Shown here one piece after another: positions 1 through 4,717 of a stretch of DNA of 8,802 nucleotides. The stretch is from the NCBI GenBank assembly GCA_040377825.1, contig JBEINZ010000130.1, positions 1 through 8,802 on the forward strand. Reading direction: 5' to 3'. A model generated the notes under the pieces. It was not told the DNA's origin and did no database searches. It worked only from the letters and a program-made list of their open reading frames with translations. This DNA comes from JBEINZ01 sp040377825. GTDB lineage: Bacteria > Pseudomonadota > Alphaproteobacteria > Rhizobiales > Ancalomicrobiaceae. The stretch's first letter is position 1. Each line of letters starts with the position of its first letter. Both the position numbers and the translations under genes were made by a program.

Positions 1-53
1 AAGCTGGCATCTGTTGCCACAGCGACGAATGCATGGATCTGGCGAAAGTTCAT
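1..53 (-). CDS. LysR-family transcriptional regulator, N-terminus only (runs off left edge)
   Basis: The minus strand from base 53 reads MNFRQIHAFVAVATDAS and then leaves the window. This is the standard opening of a LysR-type winged helix-turn-helix domain (compare M-x-[LF]-R-Q-[IL]-x-A-F-V-A-V-A). An in-frame stop lies just upstream (bases 72-74), so the ATG at 53 is the first possible start in this frame. The purine-rich GAGTGGGA a few bases upstream is a plausible though weak ribosome binding site. The helix-turn-helix proper and the effector domain lie outside the window, so neither the subfamily nor the target can be given. It lies downstream of the CoA-ester lyase on the same strand, separated by about 380 bases with a hairpin, so it is probably transcribed separately. 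The fragment is very short, but the match to LysR N-termini is specific. Confidence 0.68.
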   Translation of the reverse strand, partial: MNFRQIHAFVAVATDAS

Positions 54-290
54 TCGGCACGTCCCACTCGGTCAAATGCACATCGCCCCAACGCTCGGAA
101 GCTGTACTGTGCAGTGCAAGCGAAAGCCGTTCGATACCATATATGGGTTCGATCGCTTCGCCGTCATGTACCTTGTCTTGGATTCGGTCGGGCGTCGGGT
201 CCTTGAAATATGCAGGTCGTCCAATCTGGTTTGTACCTGTGTGGCTTCCTGCCTACAGCACACCGTTAACTTATGATCGACAATGCCTTA

Positions 291-304
291 CGGTTCTAGA
301 ACCG
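291..304. promoter_or_regulatory. Perfect 14-bp palindrome, candidate operator
   Basis: CGGTTCTAGAACCG is identical to its reverse complement over all 14 bases, and the symmetry stops on both sides. It lies about 240 bp upstream of the left-edge LysR start and about 130 bp downstream of the CoA-lyase stop. A dimeric regulator could bind such a site. The half-site CGGTTC also occurs at 1451-1456 in the other regulatory gap of this window. Which protein binds it, if any, is not shown by the sequence. Confidence 0.35.
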
Positions 305-377
305 CTGAAGCGACGACTTCGAGCGCGCCCGTCTGGCCAGACAGCAACTTTAGAGGAATGCTTGAGAATGCACGCGT

Positions 378-417
378 CAGAATGCCGTCCGAGCGGAGCT
401 CGTCGGACGACATTCTG
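378..417 (-). terminator. Strong stem-loop downstream of the CoA-lyase gene
   Basis: CAGAATG (378-384) pairs with CATTCTG (411-417). CGTCCGA (386-392) pairs with TCGGACG (403-409). One C/A mismatch separates the two stems and the loop has 10 bases. The hairpin starts 17 bases after the stop codon of the minus-strand CoA-ester lyase, the expected place for a terminator or an mRNA 3'-end stabiliser. No U-run follows it on the minus strand, so a classical intrinsic terminator is not supported. Three GAATGC copies (356-361, 366-371, 380-385) lie at its edge, so a repetitive palindromic element is an alternative. Confidence 0.45.
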
Positions 418-433
418 GTCGGTGATCTTCCGA

Positions 434-1390
434 TCAAGCGCTCTTTCCGCGCGCGGCGATAGCTTCGGCCACTGTCACGACATTATGCGCCATACGCGCG
501 CTCGCCGCATCGATCATTCGTCCATCGAGCGACGCGGCGCCTTTGCCTTGTGCCGCGGCTTCTTCGAGCGCAACAAGAATACGCTTGGCTCGATCGACTT
601 CGACGGCGGGCGGTGAGAAGACATCGTTGGCGAGCGCGATTTGCGAGGGGTGGATCGCCCACTTGCCTTCGCAGCCGAGCACAGCGGCGCGTTTTGCGCC
701 GGCGATATAGTCGTTCGGCGCGCTGAAATCGCCGAATGGACCGTCGATCGCGCGAAGCCCGAAGGCTCGGCAGGCTGTCACCATCCGGTCGATCGCCGCA
801 TGCCACTGGTCGCCCGGATAATCCGGATTGAGCCCACCGATGACCACCGTGCGAGAGCGCCGCGAGGCGGCGAAATCGGCAACGCCGAAATGCAGCGCCT
901 CAAGCCGCTTCGTGTAGTGTTGGCGCGCGATGTCCTCGACATTCGCCATCCCTATGGCCGTCTCGATAAGAGCTTCCAGTCCAATTCTGTTCGGCAGGCG
1001 TTTTGCTTCCTCGATCTGGCTAACCATTGCCTCGACCATGTAGACGTCATGAGGCGTGCCGACTTTCGGGATCAGGATTGTATCGAGTCGCGACCCTGCC
1101 TGTTCGACCACGTCGACTACGTCGCGATACATGTAGTGGGTGTCGAGCCCATTGATTCGCACCGACACCGTCTTGTTCTTGGACCGCCAATCGATATCGT
1201 TCAGGGCTTGGATGATATTGCGTCGCGCCTGTTCCTTGTCATTCGGCGCGACCGCATCTTCCAAATCCAGAAACACGTAATCGGCCGCGCTCTCCGCCGC
1301 CTTATCGATCATGCTCGGATTGGAGCCGGGGACAGCGAGTTCGGAGCGCTGCAGGCGGGTCGCGACGGGTTTGTACTGCGTATGGCTCAT
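434..1390 (-). CDS. HpcH/HpaI (CitE-like) aldolase, probable malyl-CoA / beta-methylmalyl-CoA lyase
   Basis: This 318-residue cytoplasmic protein belongs to the CitE/Mcl TIM-barrel family, which cleaves or forms C-C bonds in CoA thioesters using Mg2+. L-malyl-CoA to acetyl-CoA plus glyoxylate, or beta-methylmalyl-CoA to propionyl-CoA plus glyoxylate, are the best-known reactions. Visible marks are the opening VPGSNP (20-25), YVFLDLEDAVAP (38-49), SVRINGLD (76-83, Arg78), IPKVG, LIETAIG (Glu143), ADFAAS (Asp172), DGPFGDFS and GKWAIHPSQ. A C-terminal Asp294 in GRMIDAAS probably reaches the neighbouring subunit's site. The start is the ATG at 1390, which has a perfect GGAGGA 5 bases upstream; a TTG four codons earlier overlaps that site. 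Compared with Rhodobacter Mcl1 as I remember it, the loop after ADFAAS is shorter and reads RRSRTV, so the substrate may differ. A LysR gene is divergent and may regulate it. No other gene of the ethylmalonyl-CoA or hydroxypropionate pathways is in view. Confidence 0.85.
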   Translation of the reverse strand: MSHTQYKPVATRLQRSELAVPGSNPSMIDKAAESAADYVFLDLEDAVAPNDKEQARRNIIQALNDIDWRSKNKTVSVRINGLDTHYMYRDVVDVVEQAGSRLDTILIPKVGTPHDVYMVEAMVSQIEEAKRLPNRIGLEALIETAIGMANVEDIARQHYTKRLEALHFGVADFAASRRSRTVVIGGLNPDYPGDQWHAAIDRMVTACRAFGLRAIDGPFGDFSAPNDYIAGAKRAAVLGCEGKWAIHPSQIALANDVFSPPAVEVDRAKRILVALEEAAAQGKGAASLDGRMIDAASARMAHNVVTVAEAIAARGKSA

Positions 1391-1602
1391 GGTGTCCTCC
1401 AATGGAGTTTGTTATTCCGATGCCTTCACGAACGAGTACAGCGCGGTAACCGGTTCCGTGAGCGGACGTCCTGCTCTACAAGGCACAGGCAACAACGTCG
1501 GTTCGCGGGATTTAGGCAACCCTAGGGAAGACCCTATCCCACCAGGGCCGCACGAGGATCGAAGATTGCGGCAAGAGTGTTTCGCCGAAAAGAGGAAACG
1601 CC
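1391..1602. promoter_or_regulatory. Divergent promoter region with nested dyads
   Basis: This 212-bp gap separates the minus-strand CoA-ester lyase from the plus-strand LysR gene. A dyad spans 1507-1540: GGGAT (1507-1511) mirrors ATCCC (1536-1540) about the same centre as the perfect palindrome CCCTAGGG (1520-1527), and 12 of 17 positions pair. Two shorter palindromes, AACCGGTT (1448-1455) and GGACGTCC (1464-1471), lie nearer the lyase start. LysR regulators usually bind paired sites in such gaps to control themselves and the divergent gene. No clear -35/-10 pair stands out in either direction. The LysR gene has AGAGGAAA (1591-1598) as its ribosome binding site. Confidence 0.45.
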
Positions 1603-2505
1603 ATGGCTTCGCTCCGTCGAACATTACCGCCGGTCAACAGCCTCGTCATCTTCGAGGCCGCGGCGCGGCACCTCAATTTTACACGCGCGGCCGGTGAATT
1701 GGGCCTGACGCAGGCCGCCGTTAGCCGCCAAATTCAAGGCCTAGAATCGAGCCTTGGCGCACCGTTGTTCCAGCGACAAGCCCGTGGCCTTGCGATGACG
1801 AAGGAAGGGGCTCGGCTGCATCAAGCGGTCACGATGGGCTTGGAATACATTTCGACAGTCTGTGTCGACATTCGCCGCCGGCGCGGGCCGAATGAACTGA
1901 CGGTATCGTCGAGCGTCACCTTTGCTTCCTATTGGCTGGTAGGCCGGCTGACAAACTTTCGTGCGGCACACCCGGATGTCGATCTGCGCCTCGTTGCGTC
2001 CGCGCCGGTCTCGGATATGGCTGCCGCCGGCATCGATGTGGCTATTCGCTACGGATCGGGTCAATGGCTCGGCGTTGTTTCCGAGCGGCTATTCGGGAAC
2101 GCAATATGGCCGGTTTGCGCGCCCTCCTATGTGTTGGGCCGCGAAGCGCTGACCCGTGCCGAGGATCTCCTCGATGAGACGCTTCTCCATCTTGGGGCGT
2201 TCGATCGAAATTGGGTCACCTGGGATGCATGGTTCAAGGGTCTCGGTGTTGTGGCGCGTCCGACAAAGCGCGGCTTGACCTTCGACAACTATTTGATTCT
2301 GCTCCAGACCGCACTGCGCGGCGAAGGTATCGCGCTATGCGGTCAACGGCTCGCCGAGGACTTTATCGCTCGAGGCGATCTGGTGCGCCCGATATCGACG
2401 GCGCTGCCGTCAGAAAATGCGTTCTATCTGGTCTACCCGGTCGATCAGCCGTTGTCCGAAGGAGCACGCCTTTTTCGGGGCTGGATTCAACGCGAGGTCG
2501 CCTAA
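1603..2505 (+). CDS. LysR-family transcriptional regulator, GcvA-like
   Basis: The gene encodes a 300-residue DNA-binding regulator of standard LysR length. Residues 9-68 form the winged helix-turn-helix domain: LPPVNSLVIFEAAARHLNF, then FTRAAGELGLTQAAVSRQI as helix-turn-helix, then the LESSLGAPLF wing region. Residues about 95-300 form the periplasmic-binding-protein-like effector domain. Its GcvA-subgroup signatures are DVAIRYGSGQW (145-155), a tryptophan-rich WVTWDAWF segment (204-211) and the LLQTALRGEGIALC motif (233-246). The ATG at 1603 is preceded by AGAGGAAA at good spacing. It is divergent from the CoA-ester lyase, so that gene is its most likely target together with itself; this is inferred from arrangement alone. 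The inducer is unknown; a CoA ester or an organic acid is only a guess. Its stop lies 8 bp from the convergent flippase stop. Confidence 0.88.
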   Translation: MASLRRTLPPVNSLVIFEAAARHLNFTRAAGELGLTQAAVSRQIQGLESSLGAPLFQRQARGLAMTKEGARLHQAVTMGLEYISTVCVDIRRRRGPNELTVSSSVTFASYWLVGRLTNFRAAHPDVDLRLVASAPVSDMAAAGIDVAIRYGSGQWLGVVSERLFGNAIWPVCAPSYVLGREALTRAEDLLDETLLHLGAFDRNWVTWDAWFKGLGVVARPTKRGLTFDNYLILLQTALRGEGIALCGQRLAEDFIARGDLVRPISTALPSENAFYLVYPVDQPLSEGARLFRGWIQREVA

Positions 2506-2513
2506 GCCCAGAT

Positions 2514-3887
2514 TCAATCCGCTGCATCCTGAGTACTGGCGCTGTCGTCCTTACTCTTCCGGTCTGATCTCCATTGAATAAACGATAGGATTAGGAGATT
2601 AGACCATGCAGCCGCCGAGGTCGCCAGTGCGAGGCCTTGAACATCGATCCATCCCGTCAGCCAGATTTTCAAGGCAATATTGACGCCGAGCACCCAAAGC
2701 GCCACCAGCATGGGCGTCCGCGTGTCGCCGCAAGCATGAAAACTTGCCACGACAGGCCGCAGCATGACGACCGCCAGCAATCCGAGTCCGTAGGCTTGCA
2801 GTGTGTCGCCAGCTCGTCCGACGGCTTCCTTCTGAAAGGCACCGTGGGCGAAGACCAGTTGGATTAGTTGGTCGCCGAAACCTGAAAATGCGACGACAAA
2901 GGGCGCGGTCACGACAAAACTTATGATCAACGCACGCCGTCGGGCCCGCCGCGCGCCGGCAAAGTCGCCTTTAGCGATTCGTTCGGATAGCTCTGGCAAA
3001 AGCACGGTGCCCAGTGCAACAGCAATCACACCGACCGGAAGTTGATAGAGCCGATCAGCGTAATAAAGCGCGGAAACAGCGCCGATTGGCAGGGCCGCCG
3101 CCAGTATCGTGTCCGCGAACATCGCGATCTGCGACGCGCCGGAGCCAATGACCGCCGGCCCGAGCCGTCGCAGGAATGTCATAACGGCAGGGTCCAGCCG
3201 CGGCCATTGGAATGCCGGCAGAACGCCGGCTTTCGTTGCGGCGGTAGCGACCAAAACCACCTCCGCAAGCCCGGCGATAACCACTCCAACAGCGGCCGCA
3301 TGCGCGGGGGTCGGAAACAATGGCGCGGCCGCGAGCCCCGCGATTATCCCGATATTGAAGAGAACCGGCGCCACCGCGACCGCCGCGAAGCGCTGATGGG
3401 CGTTGAGAACGGCGCCAATCGCGGTCACCAGCGTCACAGCGGCAAGATAGGGAAAGGTAATGCGCGTCAAGGTCGCAGCTGTCGGACCGAGGGTCGTTCC
3501 AACGCCGAATTCTGGCGTCAACCAAGTCAGTATTTCCGTGGTATAGGCCTCGGCGACCACCAGAAGCGCAAGTTGGACCACCGTTAGCGCGCCGATTATT
3601 CGTCCAGCCGCGCGCTGAGCGTCGGCGAAGCCATCGGTCGCCAGCGTTGCCGCGTAGGTCGGCACGAACGCTGCGTTGAAGGCTCCTTCCGCAAAAATCG
3701 CCCGGAAGTGGTTCGGCAACCGAAGGGCAACAAAGAACGCATCGGCAAGCGCTCCGGCGCCAAGGATGTTGGCGATGACGATGTCGCGCAGAAAACCGGT
3801 CGCGCGAGAGACGAGGGTCATGCCCGATACGATGCTGACACGCTTCAGGAACTGGGCCGCGCGGCCCTTTGGGAGATGAAGCGCCAT
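2514..3887 (-). CDS. murJ: MurJ/MviN-family lipid II flippase, C-terminally short
   Basis: This 457-residue, very hydrophobic inner-membrane protein belongs to the MOP superfamily. MurJ flips lipid II, the peptidoglycan precursor, to the periplasmic side. Signature residues match E. coli MurJ with a nearly constant offset: Arg28 (SRATGFLRD), Arg34, Asp49 (ADAFFVALRLPN), Arg62 (HFRAIFAEGAF) and Glu67 correspond to R18, R24, D39, R52 and E57. Asp278-Arg279 in YYADRLYQLPVG correspond to D269-R270. The protein stops just after the helix at about 415-437 with a polar tail (WRSDRKSKDD...). E. coli MurJ, of about 511 residues, continues with two more helices, so 13 and 14 appear to be missing. The ATG at 3887 has GAGGA a few bases upstream. 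It is followed at 8 bp by the convergent LysR gene. It could be the essential flippase in shortened form or a second paralogue; the symbol names the family, not a proven role. Confidence 0.85.
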   Translation of the reverse strand: MALHLPKGRAAQFLKRVSIVSGMTLVSRATGFLRDIVIANILGAGALADAFFVALRLPNHFRAIFAEGAFNAAFVPTYAATLATDGFADAQRAAGRIIGALTVVQLALLVVAEAYTTEILTWLTPEFGVGTTLGPTAATLTRITFPYLAAVTLVTAIGAVLNAHQRFAAVAVAPVLFNIGIIAGLAAAPLFPTPAHAAAVGVVIAGLAEVVLVATAATKAGVLPAFQWPRLDPAVMTFLRRLGPAVIGSGASQIAMFADTILAAALPIGAVSALYYADRLYQLPVGVIAVALGTVLLPELSERIAKGDFAGARRARRRALIISFVVTAPFVVAFSGFGDQLIQLVFAHGAFQKEAVGRAGDTLQAYGLGLLAVVMLRPVVASFHACGDTRTPMLVALWVLGVNIALKIWLTGWIDVQGLALATSAAAWSNLLILSFIQWRSDRKSKDDSASTQDAAD

Positions 3888-4000
3888 ATGTCCTCGACGG
3901 CGATTGCTGCGGAGCCTTTTCAGTCAGACGAACTGGTCTGCACGAAAAACCATGGCTGCGAAAGCAAGAACCGCGCGTCGTGGCGCAGCATTCACAGCAC

Positions 4001-4456
4001 TCAGCCCGCGGCTACATATAACTCGTCGACCGGTGCTGTTGGCGGGAATTTCAGGGCATCGGCAATCGACGTCGACTCCAGGACATGGACCTGGGCGTCG
4101 TATGCTCGGGCAAACACCCGTCGTAGATCGCAGTTTTCCTCGTCGGTGCAATCGCGGCATTGGCGATAGGCAGTCCGCGAAAGGCAGGGAAGCGGAGCGA
4201 CCGGCCCGTCGACAATCCTCAGGACTTGGCCAAAGGATACGGCGGACGGATCCATGACGATCGTATAGCCGCCGTCGCGTCCCCGGCGGCTGCCTACGAT
4301 GCCCGCACGCTTCAGATCGAGCAGGATCTGCTCTAGAAAAGCCTGCGGGATCGACTGAGTGACCGAAATCTCGCGTGCTTGAAGGCTCGCGCCTTGACCT
4401 TCACGGGCTAATGCCATCAGCGCCTTAAAGGCATAACGAGCGCGTTGCGAGATCAT
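4001..4456 (-). CDS. Rrf2-family transcriptional regulator with four-cysteine cluster
   Basis: This 151-residue protein opens with MISQRARYAFKALMALA, the typical first helix of Rrf2 regulators (IscR, NsrR, CymR, RirA relatives). The winged helix-turn-helix covers about residues 10-68 (IPQAFLEQILLDLKRAGIV, then the SRRGRDGGY wing). The sensor segment holds Cys91, Cys100, Cys103 and Cys109 (C-X8-C-X2-C-X5-C). Related Rrf2 proteins use three clustered cysteines to bind an Fe-S cluster sensing iron, NO or redox state. The spacing here differs from IscR, so a cluster is plausible but unproven. The ATG at 4456 has only a weak Shine-Dalgarno. The gene is divergent from the amidohydrolase/ring-opening hydrolase operon and 113 bp upstream of the MurJ-like gene on its own strand, so it may control either side and itself. 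Confidence 0.88.
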   Translation of the reverse strand: MISQRARYAFKALMALAREGQGASLQAREISVTQSIPQAFLEQILLDLKRAGIVGSRRGRDGGYTIVMDPSAVSFGQVLRIVDGPVAPLPCLSRTAYRQCRDCTDEENCDLRRVFARAYDAQVHVLESTSIADALKFPPTAPVDELYVAAG

Positions 4457-4495
4457 GAATCTACAAACCTAAGACGAACATGATGATTGAATATC

Positions 4496-4506
4496 GTTAA
4501 TTTAAC
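4496..4506. promoter_or_regulatory. GTTAATTTAAC palindrome, candidate Rrf2 operator
   Basis: GTTAA-T-TTAAC is a perfect 11-bp palindrome in the AT-rich gap, 40 bp upstream of the Rrf2 start. On the minus strand it lies between a possible -35 (TTGACC, 4511-4516) and a loose -10 (GATATT, ending at 4490). On the plus strand it is immediately upstream of the promoter driving the hydrolase operon. That position suits autorepression and control of the divergent operon. AT-rich dyads are common Rrf2 targets, but the assignment is inferred from position. Confidence 0.42.
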
Positions 4507-4509
4507 AGA

Positions 4510-4536
4510 TGGTCAAATTCAAAACGATCCTATAAT
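4510..4536 (+). promoter_or_regulatory. Promoter of the amidohydrolase / ring-opening hydrolase operon
   Basis: TATAAT at 4531-4536 matches the sigma-70 -10 consensus exactly. The best -35 candidate, TGGTCA at 4510-4515, matches only 4 of 6 bases at a short 15-bp spacing, so activator dependence is possible. Transcription from here would give a leader of about 175 bases before the ATG at 4718. The surrounding AT-richness contrasts with the genes on both sides. Confidence 0.45.
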
Positions 4537-4577
4537 GGCAAATTCTACGACTAAAATGCGCTCGGAAATTCAATGAC

Positions 4578-4605
4578 ATGTCCCAACTTAAAATGTCGTG
4601 GACAT
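4578..4605. repeat. Inverted repeat in the operon leader
   Basis: ATGTCC (4578-4583) and GGACAT (4600-4605) are perfect 6-bp arms around a 16-bp AT-rich centre. The similarity extends outward as GACATGTCC against GACAATGTCC on the opposite strand, differing by one inserted base. It lies downstream of the -10 box, where a repressor could block transcription. It could also form a weak hairpin in the leader RNA. Confidence 0.3.
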
Positions 4606-4717
4606 TGTCGTCGCGTGATGAAAGCGCTGCGGCCAAGTTGGTCTGCACCCGTTGCGTGAACTGTCGATCCGCGCCACAGAAGTCGAACGGCGATTGTCAG
4701 TTCGGACGGGGTCAGCG

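Larger units (their letters stand above)
54..433. other. Gene-poor stretch between LysR start and CoA-lyase stop
   Basis: No complete gene is convincing here. On the minus strand an open frame runs from a TAG at 253-255 down to base 1. It has protein-like composition over roughly bases 54-252 (for example IEPIYGIERLSLALHS and WGDVHLTEWD) but no ATG, GTG or TTG near its beginning. It also overlaps the LysR start in another frame, where its own translation turns cysteine/arginine-rich. It could be a decayed gene remnant or chance. The stretch also holds a perfect 14-bp palindrome (291-304), a 10-bp palindrome CCATATATGG (137-146) and a long imperfect inverted repeat (378-417). Any promoter of the left-edge LysR gene should lie here. 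Confidence 0.5.

Noticed and set aside
129..153. Direct repeat GTTCGAT flanking CCATATATGG, resembling an operator
   Set aside because: The repeats are short and follow from repeated Ile-Glu codons if the minus frame was once coding; nothing else marks a binding site.
14..616. 200-codon plus-strand open frame at the left edge
   Set aside because: It overlaps the CoA-lyase gene antisense and is rich in Ser, Arg and Cys with no domain signature; the minus-strand lyase and LysR start explain the region better.
1391..1402. TTG start four codons upstream for the CoA-ester lyase
   Set aside because: It overlaps the perfect GGAGGA ribosome site that serves the ATG at 1390.
641..1525. 294-codon plus-strand open frame
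   Set aside because: It lies antisense to the well-supported CoA-ester lyase and its translation is Arg/His/Asp-rich, typical of a shadow frame in GC-rich DNA.
3955..3989. GCTGCG/CGCAGC hairpin between the Rrf2 and MurJ-like genes
   Set aside because: Six-base arms around a 23-base loop are weak and common in GC-rich DNA, and there is no U-run.
4652..4717. TTG start adding 22 residues to the amidohydrolase
   Set aside because: The added segment does not resemble the family N-terminus, and the ATG at 4718 has its own purine-rich ribosome site.
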